DNA of 64,000 bases from Propionibacteriaceae bacterium (GCA_016717345.1 JADKFR010000002.1:62001-126000), one strand, 5' to 3'; positions 46,878 through 55,943 are shown, counted from the first letter of the stretch. Numbers and translations: made by a program. Notes: generated by a model not told the origin, from the letters alone.

Positions 46878-48725
46878 TCAGCGCTCGATGACGATGGCGG
46901 TGTCGCCGTGGGTGAGGTGATGTCCTTCGGCAGGGATGACGGCGGCGTAGTGGGCGGTGTTGGTGATGACCATGATGGTCGTCGGGTCGTAGCCCGCGGC
47001 CGTGATCGTGTCGAGGTCGATGGTGGCGAGCAGGTCGCCGGTTTCCACCGCTTGACCCTGGGTGACGGCCGGGGTGAAGCCCTTGCCGTCGAGTTGGACG
47101 GTGTCGATACCGATGTGGATCAGCACCTCGACGCCGTCAGCTGACTTGATACCGAAGGCGTGGCCGGTCGGGAACGCGGTGACGACGGTCCCGGCGAAGG
47201 GGGCGTACACCAGCCCGTTATCAGGCACGATCCCGATCCCGTTACCCAACGCCCCGGAGGCGAACACCTTGTCCTTGACCTCCGTGAGGGCGACGACCGC
47301 ACCGCTGACCGGGGCCGCGACCTCGGGGGCACCGGGGCCGGCCGGGATCAGTTCCTCGGCGGGGGCCTCGTTGGGGATGTCGTCGAAGCCCAGCACCATG
47401 GTGAGCACGAACGCGATGGCGATGGCCACACCGGTGCCGATCAGCTGCATGGTGAAGGAGCCGACCTGCATGAAGGCGGGCAGGGCCAGCAGCGACGGGA
47501 AGACGAAGGCGTTGGCCGCCGAACCGCCCATGGCCGCGATCGCGCCGCCCACCGCGCCACCGGCCACGCCGTAGTAGAAGGGCTTCTTCAGCCGCAGGGT
47601 GACACCGTAAATGGCCGGTTCAGTGATGCCTGCGACGAAGCCGGACAGGGCCGAGGGGCCGGCGAGTTCCTTGAGGGCGGTGTTCCTGGTCTTGAACAGG
47701 ACCGCGAGCGTTGCCGCGGCCTGGGCGAGGACGGCGGCCGGCAGCGGACCGGTCAGCAGCGAGTAGCCCTGGGTGGACAGGTCGTTGATGATGAAGGGGA
47801 CGAAGCCCCAGTGCAGGCCGAAGAGCACGAACACCTGCCACAGGCCTCCCATGAGGGCGCCGGCGAGCCAGGGGGCGGTGGTGAACAGCCAGGTGATGCC
47901 GGCCGAGATGGCACCCGCGATGAAGTTGGTGATGGGGCCGATCGTGATCAGCGTGAACGGCACCATGATGGCCAGAACGAGCATGGGGGTGGTGAAGTTG
48001 CGCAGCCAGTTCGGGAGCACCTTGTTGAGGAAGGTCTCGAGGTAGGACTGCAACCAGACCGCCACGATGATCGGGATCACCGAGCTGGTGTAGGCGATCA
48101 TGCTGACCGGGATCCCGAAGAAGGTGACCGCGGTCTGGCCGTCGTTGAGGGCCGCAATGGCCGGGTAGCACAGGGCGGCGGCGATGGCCATCGAGGTGAA
48201 CATGTTGGTCTTGAACCGCTTGGCGGCGTTCACCGCGAGGAAGATCGGCAGGAACGTGAACAGGCCGTCCGCGGCGGCGTTCCAGATGATGTAGGTGGTG
48301 CTTGTGGCGTCGAGCCAGTTGAACTGGCTGGCGGCCGCGAGGAAGGCCTTGAACAGGCCGGCACCGGCCAGCGGCCACAGCGACGGCAGGAAGATCGACG
48401 AGATCAGCGCAATGAACCGGTTGAGCAGATTGCCCTTCTCGCCCTCCTCCTCCACCGCGTTGTCGCCGGTGAGCTTGGAGATCTGACCGATCTCGGCGTA
48501 CACGATCGGGACGTTGTTGCCGATGACGACCTGGAACTGGCCGCCCGCCTCCATGACCGTGATCACGCCGGGCAGCCGCTCCACCGCCGCCTTGTCGGCC
48601 TTCGCGAGGTCCTTCAGCCTGAAGCGCAACCGAGTCGCACAATGCGCCAGCGACGCCACATTCGACTCACCCCCGACTTTCTCCAGAATGTCACCGGCCA
48701 ATGACCGATAATCCACAGTAGCCAC
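46878..48725 (-). CDS. bglF: PTS beta-glucoside transporter, IIBCA fusion
   Basis: Imports and phosphorylates beta-glucosides; 615 residues from the GTG at 48725 behind AAAGGGGCC (the longer frame to 48821 runs through the leader terminator). IIB is N-terminal, with the phospho-cysteine in ASLAHCATRLRFRL (about residue 27). The IIC membrane domain spans about 100-455 with GLHWGFVPFIINDL and SGFVAGITEPAIYGV. IIA is C-terminal, with AAPVSGAVVALTEVKD, GNGIGIVPDNGLVYAPFAGTV and the phospho-histidine in VEVLIHIGIDTVQLDGKGF. Domain order B-C-A is that of BglF/BglP. It is the first gene of the operon with the GH1 enzyme. It has a RAT/terminator leader implying BglG/LicT antitermination, in which EIIB usually controls the antiterminator by phosphorylation. 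Confidence 0.95.
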   Translation of the reverse strand: MATVDYRSLAGDILEKVGGESNVASLAHCATRLRFRLKDLAKADKAAVERLPGVITVMEAGGQFQVVIGNNVPIVYAEIGQISKLTGDNAVEEEGEKGNLLNRFIALISSIFLPSLWPLAGAGLFKAFLAAASQFNWLDATSTTYIIWNAAADGLFTFLPIFLAVNAAKRFKTNMFTSMAIAAALCYPAIAALNDGQTAVTFFGIPVSMIAYTSSVIPIIVAVWLQSYLETFLNKVLPNWLRNFTTPMLVLAIMVPFTLITIGPITNFIAGAISAGITWLFTTAPWLAGALMGGLWQVFVLFGLHWGFVPFIINDLSTQGYSLLTGPLPAAVLAQAAATLAVLFKTRNTALKELAGPSALSGFVAGITEPAIYGVTLRLKKPFYYGVAGGAVGGAIAAMGGSAANAFVFPSLLALPAFMQVGSFTMQLIGTGVAIAIAFVLTMVLGFDDIPNEAPAEELIPAGPGAPEVAAPVSGAVVALTEVKDKVFASGALGNGIGIVPDNGLVYAPFAGTVVTAFPTGHAFGIKSADGVEVLIHIGIDTVQLDGKGFTPAVTQGQAVETGDLLATIDLDTITAAGYDPTTIMVITNTAHYAAVIPAEGHHLTHGDTAIVIER

Positions 48726-48791
48726 GACGGGCCCCTTTCCTGATCTGATCCGACTGAACGTCCGTGTCCAACCAAGGGCCCCCGAAAACAC

Positions 48792-48850
48792 AAAAAAGAC
48801 CTGAGAATAACCTCCGCGCACCGAAATGCACGACGATTACACTCAGGTCT
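48792..48850 (-). terminator. Rho-independent terminator in the bglF leader
   Basis: On the minus strand AGACCTGAG (48850-48842) pairs with CTCAGGTCT, followed by a run of six T (48805-48792). It ends about 65 bp before the bglF start. The 5' arm overlaps the 3' end of the RAT motif, the arrangement used in antitermination. Confidence 0.9.
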
Positions 48851-48872
48851 TGCCTGCGAACAGTTGCAACCC
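48846..48872 (-). promoter_or_regulatory. RAT (ribonucleic antiterminator) site for a BglG/LicT-family protein
   Basis: The minus-strand sequence is GGGTTGCAACTG followed by TTCGCAGGCAAGACC. It closely matches the known RAT consensus, notably the TTCGCAGGCAA(A/G)ACC half. Its last bases are also the first arm of the terminator. Binding of a dimeric antiterminator when beta-glucoside is present would prevent the terminator and allow bglF and bglA transcription. The antiterminator gene itself is not in this window. Confidence 0.85.
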
Positions 48873-48981
48873 TGCGGAACCTTCGTAGGCTCCTGAGACG
48901 GAAACCTACCGCACCCCAGGTATTGCCGTCAACCCCCACCAGGCAACTGCTGCAGACCCGGCGGACCAGAGCGAATCGGGG

Positions 48982-50028
48982 TCAGACGATGAGTTTCTTG
49001 CGAAGTCGGGCGACGGCAGCGGAACTGACTCCGCACGCTGCCGCGTACTTGGTGACGTTGCCGTAGCGTCCCGCGAGCTCACTCAGCGCGGCATCCAGGT
49101 ACTCCCGCTTGACGCCCGGCCCGAGATAGTCGTTCGACTTGAGGAATTCTGCCCGGATCGCCGACGAGGACGCCCCCAGCAGGGCGTGCAGCACCGCGGC
49201 AACCCAGCCGGATCGGTCCCGCCCCCTGAGGCAATGGAAGACGACCGGCTTGTCGCTCTTCGAAATCAGGTTGAGTGCCTTGCCCACACTGGCGCGATTG
49301 GACGCGTCTGTCACATAGTTGCGGTACATCCGCTGCTTTTCGGCGAGCGTGCTCGCACTCTGGTTCGAGATCGAATAGCGCACCTTGGAGATCCCCGAAA
49401 TACTCGGCGGGGTAGCCGGCGACAAAGCAATGATCGTCCCGATTCCCAGCGTCTGCAGAATGTGCCGATCCATCGTGGTGGTCGACTCCAGGGAACTGGA
49501 GCGAAAGACCAGATTCCGTCGCATATGCCCGCCGGCGACGGCGATCCCGTCACCCTCGCCGGCCGCGTCGCGGAAGTTCTTGGCACCGTTGAGTCGGACG
49601 GTCCTGAGAGCCGGGACCGCCTTTCCCCCGTCCCCGGAGGACCACCACACCCGGCCACCCACGCACGCCTGCGAGCGGGAGCGGTAGGAATTCGAGACCG
49701 TTTCCACCCCGATCGGGACGCCGAGGGCCGCCGTCCCTTTCGCCTGGTCGAAGGTGGCGCGGAGCTTGCCCGTGATGATGCTCGCGCCAGCCTTCGAGGA
49801 GTAGTACATGTCGGCGTTGGCGAAGCGCTGCTTGCGTCCGCCGCTGACCGCGTACTCCTTGGACGTGGGCAGCCCCACCCAACTCCGGTTGGCCAGCCAC
49901 AGCTCCAGGAATCGGCTCGAGACGTCGTAGCCACCGAACACCTTGGCCTCAGCGGCGGGGGCGGCGGCGACCGCCACGAAGGCAGCACCGGCCATCCCTG
50001 TCAGCATCGAACGGCGAGTGACCAGCAT
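48982..50028 (-). CDS. Secreted tyrosine-phosphatase-like protein with LGFP-like repeats
   Basis: A 348-residue exported protein from the ATG at 50028, behind AGGGAGG. The N-terminus MLVTRRSMLTGMAGAAF has twin arginines, suggesting Tat export, with cleavage near AAEA. Residues about 35-140 look like LGFP-type wall-binding repeats (WLANRSWVGLPTSKEYAVSG; TAALGVPIGVETVS). The second half is a Y_phosphatase3 domain: NFRDAAG, the signature VVFHCLRGRDRSGWVAAVL with nucleophile Cys near 266 and Arg of CX5R, and a helix-turn-helix-like end AAACGVSSAAVARLRKKL. It may dephosphorylate proteins or lipids at the surface. Shares the gap with the bglF leader. Confidence 0.85.
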   Translation of the reverse strand: MLVTRRSMLTGMAGAAFVAVAAAPAAEAKVFGGYDVSSRFLELWLANRSWVGLPTSKEYAVSGGRKQRFANADMYYSSKAGASIITGKLRATFDQAKGTAALGVPIGVETVSNSYRSRSQACVGGRVWWSSGDGGKAVPALRTVRLNGAKNFRDAAGEGDGIAVAGGHMRRNLVFRSSSLESTTTMDRHILQTLGIGTIIALSPATPPSISGISKVRYSISNQSASTLAEKQRMYRNYVTDASNRASVGKALNLISKSDKPVVFHCLRGRDRSGWVAAVLHALLGASSSAIRAEFLKSNDYLGPGVKREYLDAALSELAGRYGNVTKYAAACGVSSAAVARLRKKLIV

Positions 50029-50229
50029 GGCGACCTCCCTGCCTGACAGCTGCCCGAATGAGGGGCGCACGACCTGGTGCGTCCTCGGCTGGCTGCGACT
50101 GTAGTCCTCCACTGTCAAGCCCGGGCGGAGAGTTGACCGACGGCGCCCGCCAGCGCCCGGGGGCGTCACCTCGGCGGGATCCCCGGAGAGGGCTTACCAG
50201 GACGGACGGCCTGGGGCATACTCCCCCGC

Positions 50230-51717
50230 ATGGGACGGGATATCGAGTCGGCCACCTATACCCGAGAGCAGCGGCAGCGCTACCGGGAGAAGGTGAAGAT
50301 CTGCCTCGACGTGTTCGAGCGCATGCTGGCGACCGGCTCGTTCGCTTTCGATGAGCCGATGACCGGGATGGAGATCGAGCTGAACCTGGTGGACGCCAAC
50401 TTCTGCCCCACGATGGACAACGCCGAGGTGCTGGCGGCCATCGCCAACCCCGAGTACCAGACCGAACTGGCCCGGTTCAACATCGAGTTCAACGTCACGC
50501 CGCGTCCGCTGAGCGGCCAGAGCGTCGTCGAACTGGAGCGCGACCTGCGCGCCTCGCTGAATGAAGCCGAACGCCGGTGCGCCCAACTCGGCACGCACAT
50601 CATCATGATCGGCATCCTGCCGACGATCATGCCGGACACCTTCGACGGGGACTGGATGAGTGCCAACGCGCGCTACGTCGCCCTCAACGACGCCGTGCTG
50701 GCGGCTCGGGGTGAGGACATCCACCTCGACATCACGGGTCCGTCCGGGGAGCACCTGGTGCGCTACGCCGACTCCCTGGCCCCGGAGTCGGCGTGTACGT
50801 CGATGCAACTGCATGTCCAGGTGATGCCGAACGCGTTCGCCGGGTACTGGAACGCGGCCCAACTGCTGGCCGGGCCACAACTGGCGCTGGGCGCGAACTC
50901 GCCGTACTTCATGGGCCATGAGCTGTGGGCGGAAACCCGGATCGCGCTCTTCACCCAGGCGGCCGACACCCGCCCGGTCGAGTTGAAGAACCAGGGGGTC
51001 CGTCCGCGGGTGTTCTTCGGAGACCGGTGGATCACGTCGATCTTCGACCTGTTCGAAGAGAACGCCCGCTACTTCCCGGCGTTGCTGCCCGAGATCGACG
51101 ACGAGGATCCCCAGGTCGCGTTCCATGCCGGACGGGCGCCGAAGCTGGCCGAGATGCGCCTGCACAACGGCACGATCTATCGCTGGAACCGTCCGATCTA
51201 CGACATCGTGGACGGCAGGCCGCACCTGCGGGTCGAGAACCGGGTCCTGCCGGCCGGACCAACGATCGTGGACACCCTGGCCAACGCCGCCTTCTACTAC
51301 GGCGCGCTGCGGGCGCTGGCCGGCGAGGACCGTCCGGTCTGGACCCGGATGGCGTTCGCCACGGCGGAGGAGAACTTCAATTCCGGGGCCCGCCACGGCA
51401 TCGACGCCACCTTGTTCTGGCCCGGGAGGGGCGAGATCCCGGCCAGCGAGCTCGTGCTGCGGGACCTGCTGCCGCTGGCCCACGCCGGGCTCGCCGAGTG
51501 GGGAATGGACGCCGACGTCCGGGAGCGGTTCCTGGGCATCATCGAGGGGCGCTGCCTGACCGGCCAGAACGGCGCGGAGTGGCAGGTTCGGACGGTGCGG
51601 GCCCTGGAGGGACGGGGGCTGTCGCGCTCCGACGCCCTGCATCAAATGCTGGCGCGCTACACCGAGAACATGCACGACAACGAGCCCGTGCACACCTGGG
51701 AACTCCCCAAGGCCTGA
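50230..51717 (+). CDS. GCS2-family glutamate-cysteine ligase-like protein
   Basis: A 495-residue ATP-dependent carboxylate-amine ligase homologue. The fold signatures of the GCS2 family are visible: MTGMEIELNLVD (about residues 45-56, metal/glutamate site), NIEFNVTPRPLSG, SACTSMQLHVQV and ALGANSPYFMGHELWAETR. VENRVLPAGPTIVDTLANAAFYYG and FNSGARHGIDATLFW follow near the C-terminus. Some family members make gamma-glutamylcysteine, including for mycothiol-like or ergothioneine pathways; others have unknown substrates. No second biosynthetic gene is adjacent. Starts at ATG 50230 and is alone on its strand until the next gene 73 bp downstream. Confidence 0.82.
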   Translation: MGRDIESATYTREQRQRYREKVKICLDVFERMLATGSFAFDEPMTGMEIELNLVDANFCPTMDNAEVLAAIANPEYQTELARFNIEFNVTPRPLSGQSVVELERDLRASLNEAERRCAQLGTHIIMIGILPTIMPDTFDGDWMSANARYVALNDAVLAARGEDIHLDITGPSGEHLVRYADSLAPESACTSMQLHVQVMPNAFAGYWNAAQLLAGPQLALGANSPYFMGHELWAETRIALFTQAADTRPVELKNQGVRPRVFFGDRWITSIFDLFEENARYFPALLPEIDDEDPQVAFHAGRAPKLAEMRLHNGTIYRWNRPIYDIVDGRPHLRVENRVLPAGPTIVDTLANAAFYYGALRALAGEDRPVWTRMAFATAEENFNSGARHGIDATLFWPGRGEIPASELVLRDLLPLAHAGLAEWGMDADVRERFLGIIEGRCLTGQNGAEWQVRTVRALEGRGLSRSDALHQMLARYTENMHDNEPVHTWELPKA

Positions 51718-51790
51718 GGGCCGCCGGCCGGCACAGCTCGGCCGGGCTGGCCCGCTGGCGAATCCGGACGCAATGGAGGAAGTTGGGGGC

Positions 51791-53638
51791 GTGAACGTTG
51801 TTGGAATCGATCTCGCCTGGAGCGAGCGCGCCCCGTCCGGATTGGCCGTCCTCGACCGCCAGGGCTCCCTGCGGCACCTGTCGCGGGCAACGACCGACGA
51901 CAGCATCGCCGACGCCCTCAAGGAATTCCTGGCCGGCGACTGCGTGGTCGGCATCGACGCGCCCCTGATCGTCACCAACGCCACCGGCAACCGACCGTGC
52001 GAAGCGGCCCTCAACCGGGACTTCGCCCGCTTCGACGCCGGGGCGCACCCGTCCAATACCGGACAACCGGAACTCAGCGGGGTGCCGCGCGGGGCCCGCC
52101 TGGCCGCCCGGTTCGGCCTGGACATCGACCCGGCCTCGACGGCCTCCCGGCGCGCCATCGAGGTCTACCCACACCCCGCCCTGGTGGCACTGTTCCGGCT
52201 GGGGCGGACGGTGAAGTACAAGCAGCGCTCCCGGCCGTTCGCCCAGGTCCAGGCCGAGATGCTGCGTCTCATCTCGTTGCTGGAAGGGCTCGGTCAGGCC
52301 TCGCCACCGCTGCGGCTGGCAGGGAACCCGGAGTGGGCGGCGCTGGTGCACGCCGTGGTCCAGGCCGAACGCAAGAGCGACCTCCGCAGGGCTGAAGACC
52401 AGCTCGACGCCGTCGTGTGCGCCTACGTGGCGCTCCTGGCGGCCCAACGCCCGGAGCTGATGACCACCTATGGGGACGCGCGCACCGGCTACATCCTCAC
52501 CCCGACCCTGCCGGACGGGCTGAGCCCCTCCCCCCGGCTGACGGGCGCTGTCGCCCCGGAGACGCCGGACGGCGCTGCCGTGGTGGCGGTGCCGCCGTTC
52601 ACCGCGGAGGTCGCCCCGGTCGAGCCCGATCCGGCCCAACTGGTCGGGCAGGCCGTCCGCACCTACGCGGAGATCCAACCCCAGGTGGACGCGGTGGCGC
52701 GGCGCCTCGCGGGGTGGCTGACGACGGTGCTGGACGACGCCGGCATCAACTACCTCGACATCGCCTGGCGCGGCAAGGGGGTCGCGTCGTTCGCGGCCAA
52801 GACGAACCGAACCGTCGACGGCCGGCCGCGCTACCCCGACCCGCTGCACGACATCACCGACCAGATCGGCACCCGGATCATCACCTACGTGACCAGCGAC
52901 GTCGCCGCGGTGGCTGACCTGATCGCCGACCAGCTCAGGGTGGTCGACGACCAGGACCTGGGACGGGCGACCGCCAGCGACGGCGGTTTCGGTTATGTCA
53001 GCCGGCACCTGCAGGTCGCCCTCGACCCGGTCTGGCTGGGCGACGTGCCGATCCAGGCGGTGCGGGTGCCGAGCGCGCAGATCCAGATCCGCACCGTGCT
53101 GCAGCACGCCTGGGCGGAGTTCGAGCACGACATCCGCTACAAAGGGACGATTCCCGAAGAGCTCGCCCCTGACCTGAACCGGCGGTTCACCCTCGCCGCC
53201 GGCCTGCTGGAACTCGCCGACCGGGAGTTCGAGGTGATCCGCGAGCGGCTGCGGGAGCGCACCGGCGACGGCGAGCCCGAGCCGGACGCCAACGACCCCC
53301 GGATCTCGACCCAGGAGCTGGCAGCCTTCCTGGCCGGCCACTATCCCCAAGCGGGCTGGTCCCGGACCGACCACTACACCTGGATCGCCGGGCTGCTGCT
53401 CGAACTCGACATCACGTCGCTACGTGAACTGGCCGGGCTGTTGCCGGCGGTGGACTCCGCCGCCATCACCGGCCGCATGGGTTACCGCTACCCGCCAGGG
53501 GCCGTCCGGCAACTCGACGACGCGCTGCTCGCCGTCTTCGGCAGCCGTTACCTGGCGCTGCACGGCAACGCCCACCGGGTGGAGTTGCTGCGCACCCGGC
53601 TGGACAAGCTCGCCGGCAGGGAGGGCGATCGGCGCTGA
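51791..53638 (+). CDS. relZ: DUF429 (RNase H-like) / RelA-SpoT alarmone synthetase fusion (RelZ-like)
   Basis: A bifunctional-looking protein of about 615 residues. The GTG at 51791 is preferred (GGAGG and GGGGG just upstream); ATG 51773 is the alternative. Residues 1-235 are DUF429: VNVVGIDLAWSERAPSGLAV, then VVGIDAPLIV, AIEVYPHPALVALF and EDQLDAVVCAYVA, with the acidic residues expected of an RNase H-like site. Residues about 290-460 form a (p)ppGpp synthetase domain: VASFAAKTNR near 337, DITDQIGTRIITYV, DGGFGYVSRHLQVAL, and QIQIRTVLQHAWAEFEHDIR near 430. A Gln stands where many synthetases have the catalytic Glu of E(V/I)QIRT. There is no hydrolase HD domain. Mycobacterium smegmatis RelZ (MS_RHII-RSD) has the same two-part design, linking RNA/DNA hybrid removal to alarmone synthesis. 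Confidence 0.85.
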   Translation: MNVVGIDLAWSERAPSGLAVLDRQGSLRHLSRATTDDSIADALKEFLAGDCVVGIDAPLIVTNATGNRPCEAALNRDFARFDAGAHPSNTGQPELSGVPRGARLAARFGLDIDPASTASRRAIEVYPHPALVALFRLGRTVKYKQRSRPFAQVQAEMLRLISLLEGLGQASPPLRLAGNPEWAALVHAVVQAERKSDLRRAEDQLDAVVCAYVALLAAQRPELMTTYGDARTGYILTPTLPDGLSPSPRLTGAVAPETPDGAAVVAVPPFTAEVAPVEPDPAQLVGQAVRTYAEIQPQVDAVARRLAGWLTTVLDDAGINYLDIAWRGKGVASFAAKTNRTVDGRPRYPDPLHDITDQIGTRIITYVTSDVAAVADLIADQLRVVDDQDLGRATASDGGFGYVSRHLQVALDPVWLGDVPIQAVRVPSAQIQIRTVLQHAWAEFEHDIRYKGTIPEELAPDLNRRFTLAAGLLELADREFEVIRERLRERTGDGEPEPDANDPRISTQELAAFLAGHYPQAGWSRTDHYTWIAGLLLELDITSLRELAGLLPAVDSAAITGRMGYRYPPGAVRQLDDALLAVFGSRYLALHGNAHRVELLRTRLDKLAGREGDRR

Positions 53639-53681
53639 CGGGTAGCCTCGATGATGTTGGATGCGCCCGAAGGAGAGCGAC

Positions 53682-53909
53682 ATGGAGTTCATGGAATGGG
53701 CCCAGACGAAGACCGAAAGCCTGGGTGCCTGGGATCTCGCCCTGATCAAGTGGAGTTGCCTGGCCGGCGGGGTGTTGCTGGCGCAGATGGTTCCCGCGCT
53801 GGGCCGAATCGACAAGCGGGTCCTCGCCGCCGTCACGGTGGCTCTGGCCCTCAAACCGGCACTGTCGGTCCTGGGAGCAACGTCGTCGGACCCTCGGCGC
53901 TCTGCCTGA
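53682..53909 (+). CDS. Small membrane protein, unknown function
   Basis: A 75-residue protein from the ATG at 53682 (MEFMEWAQTKTESLGAWDLA), behind AAGGAGAGCGAC and 43 bp after the RelZ-like gene. It has two hydrophobic stretches (about residues 22-40 and 47-64) with a Gly/Ala-rich character. No family recognised. It may belong to the same transcript as the RelZ-like gene. Confidence 0.65.
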   Translation: MEFMEWAQTKTESLGAWDLALIKWSCLAGGVLLAQMVPALGRIDKRVLAAVTVALALKPALSVLGATSSDPRRSA

Positions 53910-53917
53910 GGGACAGC

Positions 53918-54823
53918 TCAGAACGACAGGTAGCTGAAGAACGGCAGCAGCGCGGTCATCAGCCCGGTACTCATCCAGAACATGCCGAAGTTCATGGCGA
54001 AGTCGGCCAGCGCTGACATCCGGTACACCGGCGTGCCCACGGGTCGTTCCTCGTGACAGCCCACCGGCTGCGCCACCGCGTGGGTGACCGCCTCGCTTGA
54101 CGGTCCGGACCCGACGGAGGCCATCGCCAACTCGCGGGTCACTTCGTCCAGCCGGACGTGGGCCGGGCCGCAGGCGCAGTCGGGGCCGCAGGTGCACCCC
54201 GTCCCGCAGGCGCAGGAGTCGTTCACCGCGGCCAACGGCCGGAACGCCCGGCGCAGGTCGAGGATCCCCGCGACCAGCAGGTAGGTCATGAACGGCACCC
54301 CCACCAGCGCGAACACCCACAGGATGCCGCCGGGCGCGCTCGCGGACGCCAGCCAGGCCGCCGGGTCGGGGACGGCACCGCCCATCGGCTGGCCCATGTC
54401 ATGGCCCATGTCGCCCATCGGGGAACCGCTCGGCTGCGGCATCATCTGGGGACGCTTGACGGCCATCGCCGCCAGATGCCAGGTCATGGCGGCGAACATC
54501 GTCGTGTGACCAGCGAAATGGGCCAGGATGCTGCGGTCGGAACCGCGGCGGGCACGAACCAGCAGGCCCGCGAACCACAGCGTCGAGGCGGCGAAGAAGG
54601 CCACCACCACCGGCAGGGGGACGACCGCCACGAAGGCGCTCCACACCGGCCGGCTCACCATCAGCAGCATCACCACAGCCATGACCAGGTGCAGCGAGTT
54701 CGAGACCCGCTGGAAGTTGTCCTGGCGAGGACGCGTGAGCTCGTAGACGCACCACACCGTGCACCACACGAACAAGACCAGGAGACCGACGAACTTCACC
54801 GGCATCGCCTCGAAGGAAAACAC
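53918..54823 (-). CDS. DUF5134-like membrane protein with Cys-rich and Met/His-rich insertions
   Basis: A 301-residue membrane protein with about seven helices: four before residue 120, one near 165-185 and one or two at the C-terminus. The general pattern, with HLVMAVVMLLM and HFAGHTTMFAAMTWHLAAMA, resembles actinobacterial DUF5134 proteins. Two loops could bind metal. A Met/His/Gly loop (about 125-150) contains GDMGHDMGQPMGG, and a cytosol- or surface-facing loop contains CACGTGCTCGPDCACGPAH near 200, like a small metallothionein. Starts at GTG 54823 or ATG 54805 are both backed by ribosome sites. Copper or another soft metal is a reasonable guess; not shown. Confidence 0.65.
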   Translation of the reverse strand: MFSFEAMPVKFVGLLVLFVWCTVWCVYELTRPRQDNFQRVSNSLHLVMAVVMLLMVSRPVWSAFVAVVPLPVVVAFFAASTLWFAGLLVRARRGSDRSILAHFAGHTTMFAAMTWHLAAMAVKRPQMMPQPSGSPMGDMGHDMGQPMGGAVPDPAAWLASASAPGGILWVFALVGVPFMTYLLVAGILDLRRAFRPLAAVNDSCACGTGCTCGPDCACGPAHVRLDEVTRELAMASVGSGPSSEAVTHAVAQPVGCHEERPVGTPVYRMSALADFAMNFGMFWMSTGLMTALLPFFSYLSF

Positions 54824-54941
54824 CCAGGACCTCCCCGACCGTTGGAACAGCGGACCTGCCCAGCAGGAACCCGCGGTGCCCGCACCCTACCGCTCCCGGT
54901 TCGGCGCGAACCAGGGATCCGGGGAACGCGACCCGCCGAAC

Positions 54942-55943
54942 TCAGCCGCGGAACTGCGTGAGGGCCTGAACCAGGACGGTGGTGTACAGCCCCAGGCGGG
55001 CGTCGATCCGTCCCGGGAAGGTGGCATCGAGGTAGTCCACCGTGTCGAAGCGGGTATGGATGATGGCGCCCTCATCCCCGTACTGCGCGCTCACCTGGGT
55101 GAAGCCGTCCTCGTCGCCCAGGTTCCAGTTGGTGGCCTCGAAGTACACGAAGGGGATCCCCGCAGCCTGGAAGGAGTAGTAGTCCGCATCCTCGTGGAGG
55201 TCGCTGACAGGCCGGGTCTCCATCGGCTGGCCGATGGCGGCGGCGGCGGTCCTGATCCACTCGAGCAGGGCGTGCGCGTCCCCGTACACGTAGGGGAGGT
55301 CCCCAGCGGACACGCTGTCGAGGTTGACCATGGCGATGATGGCCCGCCGCTGGGCGGCGTCCAGGCTGCTGACGAAGTGCTGCGAACCGAACAGGTCGTC
55401 CGCCTCCTCGGCACCGAAGGCGACGAACCGGATCGTGAACGGGGTCTGGACCTCGCGCACCAGTTCCGCGGCCGCCAACAGCACCCCCACACCGGAGGCG
55501 TTGTCGTCCGCACCGTCCGCCACCTCCACCGAGTCGTAGTGCGCCCCGACCACGATCTCCTTCGCCGACGCCCCCTGCTTGGTGGCGACGACGTTGCTCG
55601 AGGTCCCTTCGTTGAAGGTGAAGGGCTGCGTCTGGACCGGGTAGCCGAGCCGCTCGAACGCCGCTCGCACGTAATCGGCGGCCCGGTGCTCGGCCGGCGT
55701 GCCGGAGTAGCGACCCCCGATGCCGTTGGCCACGGCGTTCAGGTGGGCGCGGGCCAGCGCGGCGGCACCCGGAAGGGCCCCGGACGTGGCGTAGCCGCTG
55801 GAGAGGGTCGGTGTGCTCCCGCCGGTCGCCGGGGTAGCGGGGGTTGGCTGCTGGGGGGACATCGCCGCCCCGCAACCGGCCAGGAGGCACGTCGCCGCCA
55901 CCCCCGCCAGCCAGCCTCGGACGGTGCCACCGCGGGTGCGCAT
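54942..55943 (-). CDS. M28-family zinc aminopeptidase lipoprotein
   Basis: Exported peptidase, 333 residues from the ATG at 55943. Lipobox CLLAGC with Cys24 anchors it to the membrane. A Pro/Thr linker precedes the M28 domain (about 75-330). Zinc ligands and catalytic residues are in family motifs: GAHYDSVEVADGADDNASGVGVLL (His and bridging Asp), RFVAFGAEEADDLFGSQHF (catalytic Glu plus ligand Glu), MVNLDSVSAG and a late IIHTRFDTVDYL (His). Likely removes N-terminal residues from peptides outside the cell. No neighbour clearly shares its pathway. Confidence 0.9.
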   Translation of the reverse strand: MRTRGGTVRGWLAGVAATCLLAGCGAAMSPQQPTPATPATGGSTPTLSSGYATSGALPGAAALARAHLNAVANGIGGRYSGTPAEHRAADYVRAAFERLGYPVQTQPFTFNEGTSSNVVATKQGASAKEIVVGAHYDSVEVADGADDNASGVGVLLAAAELVREVQTPFTIRFVAFGAEEADDLFGSQHFVSSLDAAQRRAIIAMVNLDSVSAGDLPYVYGDAHALLEWIRTAAAAIGQPMETRPVSDLHEDADYYSFQAAGIPFVYFEATNWNLGDEDGFTQVSAQYGDEGAIIHTRFDTVDYLDATFPGRIDARLGLYTTVLVQALTQFRG

